Part shown: in pieces, positions 8,264 to 17,204 of the stretch | Layout of the letters: each line of letters starts with the position of its first letter | Numbering within the stretch: the stretch's first letter is position 1 | Assembly: GCA_022647575.1 (NCBI GenBank) | Contig: JALCKY010000009.1 | Coordinates: 1-57,733, forward strand | Reading direction: 5' to 3' | DNA: 57,733 nucleotides | Source: Lachnospiraceae bacterium | Lineage (GTDB): Bacteria; Bacillota; Clostridia; Lachnospirales; Lachnospiraceae | The notes under the pieces: generated by a model | Database searches by the model: none | The model's input: the letters and a program-made list of their open reading frames with translations, nothing else | Told to the model about the DNA's origin: nothing | Program-made: the position numbers and the translations under genes

Positions 8264-8475
8264 GTAAATTCCTCGGTCGTGCCGTCCCCGGCAATTTTCT
8301 GCATCTTCTTTTCAACGGTATCGATACTGCCGTTGACATCCTTCAGAAGCTTCATTCCCTCTTCATAAGTCTTAAAGGACTCTTCCAGGGAAATGTCTTC
8401 ATTTTCCAGCTTTTTCACCATCTCATCCAGAGCCGCAAAGCTCTCTTCGATGCTCTTTTCCTTCTTTTCCGCCAT
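8260..8475 (-). CDS. xseB: Exonuclease VII small subunit
   Basis: A 71-residue helical protein with the XseB pattern SFAALDEMVKKLENEDISLEESFKTYEEGM. It forms exonuclease VII with XseA and degrades single-stranded DNA. The start at 8475 (MAEKKEKS) is chosen because AGAGGAG lies six bases upstream. A longer in-frame extension would overlap xseA by about 50 bases and lacks a ribosome site. It starts one base after the xseA stop and overlaps tlyA at its end. Confidence 0.92.
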   Translation of the reverse strand: MAEKKEKSIEESFAALDEMVKKLENEDISLEESFKTYEEGMKLLKDVNGSIDTVEKKMQKIAGDGTTEEFT

Positions 8476-8476
8476 T

Positions 8477-9754
8477 TCAGACTCCTCTGTCCGGTTCGAT
8501 TTTCCCGACTGTTGCATCCATCGTACCATCGGTGACGCGGATGGTCAAACCTTCTCCCGTCTTCACCTGCTTCACGGAACGCACGGCCAGGCCCGAAGCA
8601 TTTCTTACATAAGAGAACCCGCTCTTCAGTTTGTCCAGCGGATTCAGTCCTTTGAAGCGCTCAATCAGCATTTCCAGTTTCTGCCGGCGGTTCCGGGCTT
8701 TTTCCGTCATCGCGGACTGAAGGTCTTCCAGCAGACGTTCCTGTCTGTCTCTGGCGCTGCTGATCTTTTCGGAAATGGCCCCGTTCATCGCCTCTTCCAG
8801 GTCCGCCGCCCGCCGCCTCTTGTCACGGATCCGGTTCTGCGGACTTAAGTAGGCAAGCCTTACCCGGCAGGATTCCGCCCGGCTTCTGGCAGCCAGGATC
8901 TTCCGGTTCAGGCGCTGCGTCAGAGCTTCCGCATAGCTTCCGGTCAGATTCCGGAATTCCGCATAATCAAAAACAGCCAGTTCCGCAGCGGCCGACGGAG
9001 TCGGTGCCCTGAGGTCTGCGGCAAAATCAGCGATTGTCGTGTCGGTCTCATGTCCCACAGCGGAAATGACCGGCGTCCGGCAGTCGAAAATGGCTCTTGC
9101 GACTTCTTCTTCATTGAAGGCCCAAAGGTCTTCGATCGAGCCTCCGCCCCTTCCGACGATGATCACGTCCAGATTTTCCCGGTCCAGCGTTTCGATTCCG
9201 CGCACGATGGATTCCTTTGCATTTTCTCCCTGGACAATGGCCGGGTAAAGGATCAGCTGCACATACGGATTTCTCCGGTGGGCAATGTTCTGGATATCCC
9301 GGATGGCTGCTCCGGTCGGAGCCGTCACGATGCCGATCCGCCGGCTGTATTTCGGGATCGGCTGTTTATAGCGGGCATCGAACATTCCCATTTCTTCCAG
9401 CTCCCGCTTCATTTTCAGGAAGCGTTCGTAAAGAAGTCCGGAGCCTTCCAGGCTGATTTCCCGGGCATAAAGCTGGTAGGAACCGCCGCGCTCGTAGACA
9501 TCGACGGCACCGCCCACGATGACTTTGTCTCCGTCTTTCATAGGAAAGGCAAGGCCCCTGCGCTCCCCGCGGAACATGACACAGGAAAGCGTACCGGTCT
9601 CATCTTTCAATGAGAAATAAATATGTCCTGATGTGTGGTATTTGCAATTGCTGACTTCGCCCTTGACGAAAATGGAAGAAAGCAGGATGTCCCCGCTGAA
9701 GATGCCTTTGATATAGTGATTGACCTGACCGACGGAGTAGATATTCTTCTCCAT
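8477..9754 (-). CDS. xseA: Exonuclease VII large subunit
   Basis: A 425-residue XseA. It has an N-terminal OB fold (VGQVNHYIKGIFSGD with VKGEVSNCKYHTSGHIYFSLKD), the catalytic domain with GRGGGSIEDLWAFNEEEVA and GHETDTTIADFAADLRAPTPS, and a C-terminal coiled coil. With XseB it degrades single-stranded DNA from both ends. It is part of the nusB-xseA-xseB-tlyA-nadK run and lies 10 bases after nusB. The frame is intact and length is normal. Confidence 0.97.
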   Translation of the reverse strand: MEKNIYSVGQVNHYIKGIFSGDILLSSIFVKGEVSNCKYHTSGHIYFSLKDETGTLSCVMFRGERRGLAFPMKDGDKVIVGGAVDVYERGGSYQLYAREISLEGSGLLYERFLKMKRELEEMGMFDARYKQPIPKYSRRIGIVTAPTGAAIRDIQNIAHRRNPYVQLILYPAIVQGENAKESIVRGIETLDRENLDVIIVGRGGGSIEDLWAFNEEEVARAIFDCRTPVISAVGHETDTTIADFAADLRAPTPSAAAELAVFDYAEFRNLTGSYAEALTQRLNRKILAARSRAESCRVRLAYLSPQNRIRDKRRRAADLEEAMNGAISEKISSARDRQERLLEDLQSAMTEKARNRRQKLEMLIERFKGLNPLDKLKSGFSYVRNASGLAVRSVKQVKTGEGLTIRVTDGTMDATVGKIEPDRGV

Positions 9755-9763
9755 GGGAGACTC

Positions 9764-10165
9764 CTATACGCGCGCCAGGGTGCCGAGAATTCCGTTGATA
9801 AAAGAAGGGGAATCGTCGCCTCCGAAACGCTTTGCCAGCTCTACGGCTTCCGAAATGGCAACGCCTCCCGGGATGGATTCATCATAGAGAAGCTCATACG
9901 TGCCGAGACGGAGAATCGCCAGATCGACATGCGACATGCGGTTCGTCTTCCATCCCTTGGATGTATGGTTCAGCTTCTGATCGATTTCAGGAATCAGCGG
10001 TTCAATGGTTTTGAACCGTTCACGAAGAAACGCGCTTTCCTCTTCCGTAATCCCGTCCTGGGATTCCAGATAAAGCTGCGTCTGCTGCGGCATTTCCTCG
10101 GCGGAATTGAATTCCGCAAGAAATATTAATTTGAAAAGGTGCTCTCTGAGTTTTCTTCTGCTCAT
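9764..10165 (-). CDS. nusB: Transcription antitermination factor NusB
   Basis: A 133-residue all-helical NusB ([19 protein letters not shown] at the start, [11 protein letters not shown] and [20 protein letters not shown] near the end). With NusE/S10 it binds boxA RNA and promotes rRNA antitermination. It lies 12 bases after asp23 and 9 bases before xseA, so it is the second gene of this operon. Confidence 0.96.
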   Translation of the reverse strand: MSRRKLREHLFKLIFLAEFNSAEEMPQQTQLYLESQDGITEEESAFLRERFKTIEPLIPEIDQKLNHTSKGWKTNRMSHVDLAILRLGTYELLYDESIPGGVAISEAVELAKRFGGDDSPSFINGILGTLARV

Positions 10166-10177
10166 GAATGATGGGTG

Positions 10178-10558
10178 TTACGATTTATTTTCAACGCTGA
10201 CGTCCGCCACTCTTACATTGACGTCCGATACTTCCATGCCGGTCATGCTCTCGATTGCCGTCTTGACTTTTTCCTGAACTTTCTTGCTGACATCGACAAT
10301 GGAATATCCATAGGCGATGTTCAGGGTCAGATCGACCGTGACGACACCTTCCAGCACATCTACTTTCACGCCTGATCGGAGGCTTCTCATGCCGAGCTTG
10401 GCAATCAGATCCTTTGTCACGCCTCCGGCCATCGATGAAACGCCTTCGACTTCCGTCGCGGCAAGACCGGCGATGATCGCCGTTACTTCTTCCGTGACCT
10501 TGACGCTGCCGACATTTTCCTGTTCGCGGATCGTGAATAAATTGCGTTTATCTGCCAT
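10178..10558 (-). CDS. Asp23/Gls24 family envelope stress protein
   Basis: A 126-residue protein of the Asp23/Gls24 (YloU/YqhY) family, with IREQENVGSVKVTEEVTAIIAGLAATEVEGV near the start and the VDLTLNIAYGYSIVDVSKKVQEKVK core. The family acts near the cytoplasmic membrane. Members of the YqhY type often sit upstream of nusB, as here, and have been linked to control of fatty acid synthesis. It is the first gene of the operon and has a good sigmaA promoter. Its exact role here is not known. Confidence 0.9.
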   Translation of the reverse strand: MADKRNLFTIREQENVGSVKVTEEVTAIIAGLAATEVEGVSSMAGGVTKDLIAKLGMRSLRSGVKVDVLEGVVTVDLTLNIAYGYSIVDVSKKVQEKVKTAIESMTGMEVSDVNVRVADVSVENKS

Positions 10559-10582
10559 TTTCCTTACCTCCGAACAAAACCC

Positions 10583-10611
10583 ATTATACCAAACCGCGCC
10601 GCAAACCGCAA
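10583..10611 (-). promoter_or_regulatory. sigmaA promoter of the asp23-nusB operon
   Basis: On the minus strand TTGCGG (10606-10611) and a perfect TATAAT (10583-10588) are 17 bases apart. A GGAGGTAAGG ribosome site and the asp23 ATG follow. Confidence 0.8.
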
Positions 10612-10650
10612 TGTCGATCTTTTAGCTTCCCGGCTGCGGCTGTTTCTTTT

Positions 10651-12252
10651 TTATCCCTGTTCGTCCCAGTCTCCGAATTCGGAAAGCTTCAGGTTCTTAT
10701 TCCGGTCGAGCGTCATGCCGATGCTCCATTCATGAGCCCACAGAAGGAGCGGACGGCCCTTCATGTCCTTGACCTTCTTCATGTCGGACGTGCCTTCCAG
10801 AGCCTCGATATCCGTTTCTTCCGGATTCCTGATCCAGCGGATGTACTCGTACGGAAGAGTCTCCATCGCAATCTCCACCTTGTATTCATTTTCCAGACGG
10901 AACTTCAGGACGTCGAGCTGCAGGATACCGACGACGCCGACAATGATTTCCTCCATGCCGGTATGGAACTCCTGAAAAATCTGGATGGCGCCTTCCTGCG
11001 CGATTTCCGTGACGCCCTGCATGAACTGCTTGCGCTTCATCGTATCGATCTGGCGCACCCTTGCAAAATGCTCCGGCGCAAAGGTCGGAATGCCGCCGTA
11101 CTTAAAGTTCTCTCCGGGCGTGCACACCGTGTCGCCGATGGCATACGTGCCGGGATCGAAGACGCCGATGATGTCGCCGGCCCACGCTTCCGAAACCACA
11201 TGGCGGTCGTCCGCCATCATCTGCTGCGGCTGCGAAAGGCGCTGCTTCCTCTGCCCCTGTACGTGCCAGACTTCCATGTTGGCATCGAAATGTCCCGAGA
11301 CGATTCTCATGAAGGCGACCCTGTCCCGGTGATTCTTGTTCATATTGGCCTGAATCTTGAAAACAAAAGCAGAGAAATTCCTGGTCAGCGGATCGATGAT
11401 TCCCTGGTCCGACATGCGCGCCATCGGCGGTGCCGTCATCTTCAGGAAATGCTTCAGGAATGTCTCGACGCCGAAATTCGTCAGAGCCGAACCGAAGAAG
11501 ACCGGCGACAGCTCGCCCTTGCTGACCTTTTCCTGGTCGAACGATTCCGAAGCGCCGTCCAGAAGTTCGATCTCATTTCCCAGTGTCTCTTTCTCATCGA
11601 AAGAAATCAGTTCATCGAGGAACGTGTCCCCGAGATTGATTTCCTCTTCCGTGCCTTCCTTCGTGCCTTTCTGGGTATCCGAGAAAAGCAGGACTTTTCT
11701 GGTTTCGCGGTCATAGACTCCCTTGAAAGCCTTGCCGGAGCCGATCGGCCAGTTGACCGGACAGGTCGGGATACCGAGCTCGTGCTCGATCTCATCGACC
11801 AGTTCGAACGGATCCCGCGCATCGCGGTCCATCTTGTTGATGAAGGTAAAAATCGGGATGTGCCTGCGGGCGCAGACTTTAAAGAGCTTTCTCGTCTGTG
11901 CCTCGACGCCCTTGGCGCCGTCGATGACCATCACGGCTGAATCCGCCGCCATCAGCGTACGGTAAGTGTCTTCCGAGAAGTCCTGATGTCCCGGCGTATC
12001 CAAAATGTTGATGCAGAAGCCGCCGTAATTGAACTGCAGGACTGATGACGTGACGGAGATTCCTCTCTGCTTCTCGATCTCCATCCAGTCGGAAACCGCA
12101 TGACGGGCAGTTGCCTTGCCCTTGACGGAGCCGGCCAGATTGATGGCTCCTCCGTAAAGAAGGAACTTCTCCGTCAGTGTCGTCTTGCCGGCATCCGGAT
12201 GCGAAATGATCGCGAATGTCCTTCTTTTGATTATTTCCTGATTTGCTGCCAT
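10651..12252 (-). CDS. prfC: Peptide chain release factor 3
   Basis: A 533-residue RF3 GTPase. The G domain has AIISHPDAGKTTLTEKF, the DTPGHQDF motif and FINKMDRDA; an EF-Tu-like barrel and the RF3-specific C-terminus follow. RF3 recycles RF1 and RF2 from the ribosome after termination. The start at 12252 (MAANQEII) is chosen because GGAGGAGG lies just upstream; a longer in-frame extension reads through the sfp end and has no good site. It overlaps the 3' end of sfp by about 22 bases. Confidence 0.96.
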   Translation of the reverse strand: MAANQEIIKRRTFAIISHPDAGKTTLTEKFLLYGGAINLAGSVKGKATARHAVSDWMEIEKQRGISVTSSVLQFNYGGFCINILDTPGHQDFSEDTYRTLMAADSAVMVIDGAKGVEAQTRKLFKVCARRHIPIFTFINKMDRDARDPFELVDEIEHELGIPTCPVNWPIGSGKAFKGVYDRETRKVLLFSDTQKGTKEGTEEEINLGDTFLDELISFDEKETLGNEIELLDGASESFDQEKVSKGELSPVFFGSALTNFGVETFLKHFLKMTAPPMARMSDQGIIDPLTRNFSAFVFKIQANMNKNHRDRVAFMRIVSGHFDANMEVWHVQGQRKQRLSQPQQMMADDRHVVSEAWAGDIIGVFDPGTYAIGDTVCTPGENFKYGGIPTFAPEHFARVRQIDTMKRKQFMQGVTEIAQEGAIQIFQEFHTGMEEIIVGVVGILQLDVLKFRLENEYKVEIAMETLPYEYIRWIRNPEETDIEALEGTSDMKKVKDMKGRPLLLWAHEWSIGMTLDRNKNLKLSEFGDWDEQG

Positions 12253-12806
12253 AAAACCTCCTCCATACGGATGTCCAGCGGCGCATCCGCACGGATCGCA
12301 CACATATATTCTTTATCGATTTCAATCATTGCCGCCCAGCCGTCCATCGGCAGCTGCTGCAGGCTGCGGGTCAGCCCTTCGCCGGTCCATTTCACATAGC
12401 TTTCCTTCAGGACCCATTTCCGGAAGAAATAACTCCGCTTGTCTTCCGATTGTAAAAATTCCTGAAACTCCTGCGGACTCAGGATCTTCCCTGCCAGTTT
12501 TCCGATGTCAGAGCCCATGATTTCCTGGATGTCGATTCCGACGGGCACGCCGCATACGGCGGTAACGATATAGCTTCCGGAATGGCTCCAGTTGAAACAG
12601 ATTTCCGGATGCTCAGGCAGGTAAGGCTTTCCGTTTACCCCGGTGCCGAAGACCAGGCTCCCCGGATCGGCCGCCCAGTACTTTCCGATCACGAATCTTG
12701 TCAGGCTGCAGGCCGCTTCGTGCAGGTCGGACGGCTTCCGGTCCGCACCGTCCGGAATGCGGACAAAGGCAATCCGGGCAGTTCTGATCTTGTTTTGTTC
12801 AGGCAT
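12231..12806 (-). CDS. 4'-phosphopantetheinyl transferase, Sfp/AcpT type
   Basis: About 190 residues with the two Sfp metal and CoA motifs: VGIDIQEI in the middle and [19 protein letters not shown] (W-K-E-[SA]-x-x-K). It moves phosphopantetheine from CoA to carrier proteins. The family includes both peptide-synthetase activators and fatty-acid ACP synthases. No carrier-protein gene is nearby, so the partner is unknown. The start overlaps the gltX end by eight bases (ATGCCTGA); a TTG three codons upstream is an alternative. Confidence 0.88.
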   Translation of the reverse strand: MPEQNKIRTARIAFVRIPDGADRKPSDLHEAACSLTRFVIGKYWAADPGSLVFGTGVNGKPYLPEHPEICFNWSHSGSYIVTAVCGVPVGIDIQEIMGSDIGKLAGKILSPQEFQEFLQSEDKRSYFFRKWVLKESYVKWTGEGLTRSLQQLPMDGWAAMIEIDKEYMCAIRADAPLDIRMEEVLWQQIRK

Positions 12807-14250
12807 CCTTCTCAAGTTTTTGAACTGCCGCGCGGACGCGGGAAATGCTCTCTTCTTTTCCGAGGACTTCCATCAGCTGCGTCGCACCGCCCGGCGTCAT
12901 TGCCTCGCCGGAAACAGCTGTCCGAAGCGGCCACATGACCTGGCCGTTCTTGAGTTCATGCTCTTTGGCGAATTCAACCATCATGGCGTACAGGGCGTCG
13001 TTTGAATAATCTTCCTGCGCTTCCAGAGCCGGGAGTATTTCCCTGAGCACCTTCAGCGAAATGGCCCTGTCCGTCTTCATTTTCTTATGTTCATACATGG
13101 AGCTGTCGTATTCCGGAACTTTTTCCAGGAAGCCGATCAGCGCCGGGATATCCTCGAATGTCTCGATGCGGGACTTCGCCATCTCCGCCACCTTGTGCAG
13201 GTCGATGTCTTTCGTCAGCGTGCTCTTCAGGTACGGCTCCGCTTTCTTAAAGAAGCTTTCGTCATCCATCCTGCGGATATATTCCCCGTTGATGAATTTC
13301 AGCTTGGCGACGTCGAAGACAGCCGGGCTTTTGTTGATCTTGCGGTAATCGAATCTCTCCACCAGTTCCGGCAGGGAAAGGATCTCGCAGTTGTCTTCCG
13401 GACTCCATCCGAGGAGCGCCACGTAGTTGACGACCGCATCTGCCAGGAAGCCGTGATCCAGAAGGTCCTCGAAGGAAGAATGTCCGCTTCTCTTGCTGAG
13501 CTTCTTATGCTCTTCATCCGTGATCAGCGGGCAGTGCACATAGGTCGGGATTTCCCATCCGAAGGCTTCGTAGAGGCGGTTGTATTTCGGTGCCGAAGAC
13601 AGGTATTCATTTCCCCGGACGACATGCGTGATGCCCATCAGATGATCGTCGATGACGTTGGCAAAGTTATAGGTCGGGAAGCCGTCCGACTTGATCAGGA
13701 TCATGTCGTCCAGCTCATCGTTGTTGACGGTAATGTCGCCGTAGATCTCGTCGCTGAACGTCGTCGTTCCCTCGTTCGGTACATTGAGACGCACGACATG
13801 CGGCACGCCTGCTGCCAGCTTTTCCTCGATTTCCTCTTTCGGCAAATGGAGGCAGTGCTTGTCATACATGACGTATTCTTTATCCGTGCCTTCCTGCTTC
13901 AGGGATTCCAGGCGCTCTTTCGTGCAGAAGCAGTAATAGGCATCGCCCTGTTCAATCAGCTGCTTTGCATATTTGTCGTAAATGCCGAGACGGCATCTTT
14001 CACTCTGGACGTAAGGACCGACGCCTCCGTCCTTATCCGGACCTTCATCGTGTTCCAGGCCGGCATCCTTGAGAGACTTGTAGATGATCTCCAGGGCTCC
14101 TTCCACGAAGCGTTCCTGATCCGTGTCTTCGATGCGCAGCATGAAGGAACCGCCGGCATGTCTGGCGATCAGATAAGAATAAAGGGCCGTGCGAAGGTTC
14201 CCGACATGCATCCTGCCTGTCGGGCTTGGAGCAAATCTTGTTTTAACCAT
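12799..14250 (-). CDS. gltX: Glutamyl-tRNA synthetase
   Basis: A 483-residue class I synthetase. It has [20 protein letters not shown] (the HIGH motif read as HVGN) and KLSKRSG (the KMSKS-type motif), and a C-terminal anticodon-binding helical domain. It charges tRNA-Glu, and in this group often tRNA-Gln as well. Two in-frame ATGs lie near the start (14256 and 14250); the second has better spacing to GAGGTG. A tRNA-Glu gene lies far to the right in the same window. It sits between sir2 and sfp with almost no spacing, indicating one operon. Confidence 0.97.
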   Translation of the reverse strand: MVKTRFAPSPTGRMHVGNLRTALYSYLIARHAGGSFMLRIEDTDQERFVEGALEIIYKSLKDAGLEHDEGPDKDGGVGPYVQSERCRLGIYDKYAKQLIEQGDAYYCFCTKERLESLKQEGTDKEYVMYDKHCLHLPKEEIEEKLAAGVPHVVRLNVPNEGTTTFSDEIYGDITVNNDELDDMILIKSDGFPTYNFANVIDDHLMGITHVVRGNEYLSSAPKYNRLYEAFGWEIPTYVHCPLITDEEHKKLSKRSGHSSFEDLLDHGFLADAVVNYVALLGWSPEDNCEILSLPELVERFDYRKINKSPAVFDVAKLKFINGEYIRRMDDESFFKKAEPYLKSTLTKDIDLHKVAEMAKSRIETFEDIPALIGFLEKVPEYDSSMYEHKKMKTDRAISLKVLREILPALEAQEDYSNDALYAMMVEFAKEHELKNGQVMWPLRTAVSGEAMTPGGATQLMEVLGKEESISRVRAAVQKLEKDA

Positions 14251-14262
14251 TTTCATTTCACC

Positions 14263-14991
14263 TCAATGATATACTTCCGGGAGAATATCCCTCGGTCTTG
14301 CGTGATAGACCATGTCCGCAATGTTGTCCGAATAATTTTCACGGTCATTGATGAGCACGATCCGTTCGCCTTCAAAATACTTAACGCAGGTAGATGCCAG
14401 AAGCGAATGCATGCTGCATCCGAGAACCAGCAGGGTATCCGCCTTGGAGATCTCGTTTGCCGCCTGCGTCATCAGCTGATTATCGATCATTTCCCCTGTG
14501 AGGACGATCTGCGGACGGATAGGCTGGCCGCATTTCTCGCAGAGCGGGATTCCCTTGGACTTCATCATGAAATCGATGTCGTAGCGCGTGCCGCAGTGCG
14601 GGCACTTGTTGTCGTAGACGGATCCGTGAAGGGCAATCACGTTCCGGCAGCCGGCGCGGCTTGCCAGTCCGTAAATCTCTCTCGTAATGATCGCATAGAG
14701 CTTGCGGTCGTCTTCCATTTTTTTCAGTGTGGCCAGTTCCGGTCCGGGCTCGCCGAGCTTTGCCAGGACTTCGTTATGGTAGAAGGTGAAGAAATCCTTC
14801 GTACGCGTATTGTAAAAACCGGTGGAATAGATTTCCTCCGGAGAATACCCGTACTTCGTCTCGATCGCATAGGCATTATCCCCGCTGCGGTAATTGAGAC
14901 ATCCGCAGTCTTCACTGACTCCTACGCCCATCAGGCAGACGATATGCCCGCTGTTGCGGATGACGTCTTCAAGATGCTTGAGATCCATCAT
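14263..14991 (-). CDS. Divergent Sir2-family protein
   Basis: A 242-residue protein with a Sir2 Rossmann fold and zinc ribbon. The zinc cysteines are Cys130, Cys133, Cys151 and Cys154, and the catalytic His is present in LHGS (His122). The NAD-binding motifs are altered: the usual GAGxS is GVGVSEDCG (residues 22-30), and the usual TQNID is TREIYG (103-108), so the Asn and Asp that hold NAD and water are missing. It may have weak or different NAD chemistry, or only bind ligands. It has a strong AGGAGG site and lies between ftsW and gltX, apparently co-transcribed. Family membership is firm; deacetylase activity is doubtful. Confidence 0.8.
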   Translation of the reverse strand: MMDLKHLEDVIRNSGHIVCLMGVGVSEDCGCLNYRSGDNAYAIETKYGYSPEEIYSTGFYNTRTKDFFTFYHNEVLAKLGEPGPELATLKKMEDDRKLYAIITREIYGLASRAGCRNVIALHGSVYDNKCPHCGTRYDIDFMMKSKGIPLCEKCGQPIRPQIVLTGEMIDNQLMTQAANEISKADTLLVLGCSMHSLLASTCVKYFEGERIVLINDRENYSDNIADMVYHARPRDILPEVYH

Positions 14992-15011
14992 TTCTCCTCC
15001 TTTAAAATTTT

Positions 15012-16205
15012 TTAGTATTCCTCTTCAACAACCGAACCCCAGAGATCCCTCTCCTCTTTCTGGAATCGGATTCCCCTGGAAACGGACAGCGCAATCGACA
15101 TTTCCATCATCAGGAACAGCACCGACGTCCCTCCGTAACTGACGAAGGGAAGCGTGATCCCGGTCGTCGGGATCAGGTTCAGCACCACGCAGATGTTGAG
15201 AATCACCTGCAGGGCGATATGGGCAAAGATTCCTGTTACCATCAGCGAACCGTACAGATCGTTCGCATTGCGCGCGATGAAGAAGAGCCTGTACAGCAGA
15301 TACACGAAAAGCAGGATCAGGATGATTCCCCCGAAAACGCCCAGCTCTTCGCAGACGATGGAAAAGATCATGTCGTTCTGTGCTTCCGGAAGCGACCCCA
15401 GCTTCTGCGTGCTGTTTCCAAGTCCCTTTCCGAAAATTCCTCCGCTGCCCAGCGCATAGAGCGCCTGCATGATCTGATAGCCGCCCTCTTCCGAATATTT
15501 CTCCGGATTCAGCCACACCAGGATTCTCTGGATGCGGAAGCTTCCGCTCACGGAATAATGCACCAGTGCCCAGACTCCCAGGCCCGCTGCGGCAGCTGCG
15601 ATCACCATGAGGATGATGAACGGAGCCGTCTTCGGATGTGCCACGAAAATAATGAAGAACGTAATCAGGAAAATGATGATGCCCGTACTCAGGTTCTCCG
15701 TCAGCACGTAAGCGCATCCGGCCAGAAGAATTCCCGACAGCATCGGAAGGACGCAGGCCCGGAAGCCTTTGAAGTTCTTCCCCATTTTCACGATCAGCAG
15801 CGGCACGAACACGATGATCGCAATTTTTGCGATCTCGGACGGCTGGAACTGAAACGGCCCCAGCTTGACCCAGCGTCTGGCATGATTGATGGTGATGCCG
15901 AACCTTGTCCGGACAAGTGCCATCAGGGCGATGGAAAGAAGGAAGAGCCATCCTCCGAGCTTCATCAGGATGTGATAGTCGATGCGGGAAATCAGAATGG
16001 CTGCGACAATCGCGGCCAGCGAGATAAGTGCCTGCCGCGAAAAATAGTACATATCATTCCCGAATTTGACTTCCGCCACATACGAACTCGTGCTGTACAG
16101 CATGACGAGCCCGAAGCCTGTCAGAAGGATTACGACTGCGAGCAGACTGTAGTCATAATAATCGGGGTTTCCCTTTCGGTTTTTCCCGCTGATTCTGCCT
16201 GACAT
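15012..16205 (-). CDS. ftsW: SEDS glycosyltransferase FtsW
   Basis: A 397-residue polytopic membrane protein with about ten hydrophobic segments. It has NHARRWVKLGPFQFQPSE, LPEAQNDMIFSIVCEELG and the C-terminal FVSYGGTSVLFLMMEMSIAL, which fit FtsW rather than RodA. It polymerises septal peptidoglycan from lipid II together with a class B penicillin-binding protein. It lies 22 bases after an Hpt-domain gene and before sir2-gltX-sfp-prfC. No dcw-cluster genes are near, which is common in Lachnospiraceae-type genomes. FtsW versus RodA is judged from motifs only. Confidence 0.88.
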   Translation of the reverse strand: MSGRISGKNRKGNPDYYDYSLLAVVILLTGFGLVMLYSTSSYVAEVKFGNDMYYFSRQALISLAAIVAAILISRIDYHILMKLGGWLFLLSIALMALVRTRFGITINHARRWVKLGPFQFQPSEIAKIAIIVFVPLLIVKMGKNFKGFRACVLPMLSGILLAGCAYVLTENLSTGIIIFLITFFIIFVAHPKTAPFIILMVIAAAAAGLGVWALVHYSVSGSFRIQRILVWLNPEKYSEEGGYQIMQALYALGSGGIFGKGLGNSTQKLGSLPEAQNDMIFSIVCEELGVFGGIILILLFVYLLYRLFFIARNANDLYGSLMVTGIFAHIALQVILNICVVLNLIPTTGITLPFVSYGGTSVLFLMMEMSIALSVSRGIRFQKEERDLWGSVVEEEY

Positions 16206-16227
16206 ATAACCCCTTCAGTTCTCCCTT

Positions 16228-16581
16228 TTACCCCGCATCCTCCATGATGGACAGATATTTCTGATGCGTTTTCTCAAATTCCTTTACATCTTCATCCAGG
16301 TTCTCCGTCGGACCGTTCCGGAGATCTTCCACGACCCTGCAGATGGCTTCATACATCGGCGTCAGGGAAAGATTCGCAGACACACCCTTCAGTGTATGCG
16401 CATCTTCAAAAGCGCCTTTGAATTCACGGTTCTTCAGGTCATCCGACAGCCTGGCGAAGCTTTCGTCCGTCACGAAAGACTTGAGGCATTTCACATAAAG
16501 ATCCTTATCCTGCAGGAAACGGTTCATTCCTTCCGGGATGTTGCAGCCCCAGTCCTGCAGCCTGTCCAGTAATTCTGTCAT
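16228..16581 (-). CDS. Stand-alone Hpt (histidine phosphotransfer) protein
   Basis: A 117-residue helical-bundle protein with FEDAHTLKGVSANLSL; His62 is the likely phosphorylated residue and GVSANL the following conserved turn. Hpt proteins relay phosphate between response-regulator receivers or hybrid kinases. No kinase or receiver gene is present in the window, so its partners are encoded elsewhere. It has its own promoter and is the first gene of the ftsW-sir2-gltX-sfp-prfC run, 22 bases before ftsW. Confidence 0.88.
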   Translation of the reverse strand: MTELLDRLQDWGCNIPEGMNRFLQDKDLYVKCLKSFVTDESFARLSDDLKNREFKGAFEDAHTLKGVSANLSLTPMYEAICRVVEDLRNGPTENLDEDVKEFEKTHQKYLSIMEDAG

Positions 16582-16614
16582 ATCGTCACCTCATCACTAT
16601 AGATATACAGTATT

Positions 16615-16643
16615 ATTTTAACATCAGAAAGCGCTTAAAACAA
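16615..16643 (-). promoter_or_regulatory. Probable promoter of the hpt-ftsW operon
   Basis: On the minus strand TTGTTT (16638-16643) and TAAAAT (16615-16620) are 17 bases apart. AGGTGA precedes the hpt ATG. Confidence 0.6.
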
Positions 16644-16650
16644 TGCCTGT

Positions 16651-17202
16651 TTACTCAATCTTCCCGCCTTTGAGAAAAACATCGCGGATATAGCGGACCG
16701 TCTCATTTTCCCCTTTTTCCGCCCACATCCGAAGAAGAAACTCCATCTCCTTTTTCGTTTCCGGATGGATGTACCAGCTCCTGTCGCGGTTCTTCATGAA
16801 GTATGCCAGAGGATCCGTCTGGGCATAGGTGCTGCCGTGATAGACCTTGGAGGCGGAGACGCGGTCGAAAATCATTTCCGCCACGTATTTCCTCGGCATT
16901 CTTGCACCGGCCAGTCCCAGGGTATCCGCCGGATCCGAAGAATAGTCAATCCAGTATTCGTAGTGATGGCGGTTCCGCCCTTTATGATGCAGCCACGCCC
17001 TGGAAACCCCGGTCTCCTCTCTCTCCGCATTGTTGGGGCTCCGGTCTCCCTGGTAGTACTTCGCACCGACCCAGAATTCCGAAGGCTCCAGTTTCGAGAA
17101 GTCGTGGAAAAGTCCCTGCCGGTAAAGTCCCGCCCGGAAACAGAAGCACATGACCAGGTGGTGATGCTTCGTAATGGTTTTCAGATGACCGATGATATTC
17201 AT
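16651..17202 (-). CDS. DUF5662 family protein
   Basis: A 183-residue protein that matches the DUF5662 pattern: GLYRQGLFHDFSKLEPSEF, then WLHHKGRNRHHYEYW, then MPRKYVAEMIFDRVSASKVY. The spacing of HD, HH and HHYEYW recalls an HD-type metal site, so a hydrolase role is possible but unproven. The start is two bases after the stop of the upstream debranching-like gene, so the two are co-transcribed. Function is unknown. Confidence 0.85.
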   Translation of the reverse strand: MNIIGHLKTITKHHHLVMCFCFRAGLYRQGLFHDFSKLEPSEFWVGAKYYQGDRSPNNAEREETGVSRAWLHHKGRNRHHYEYWIDYSSDPADTLGLAGARMPRKYVAEMIFDRVSASKVYHGSTYAQTDPLAYFMKNRDRSWYIHPETKKEMEFLLRMWAEKGENETVRYIRDVFLKGGKIE

Positions 17203-17204
17203 CC

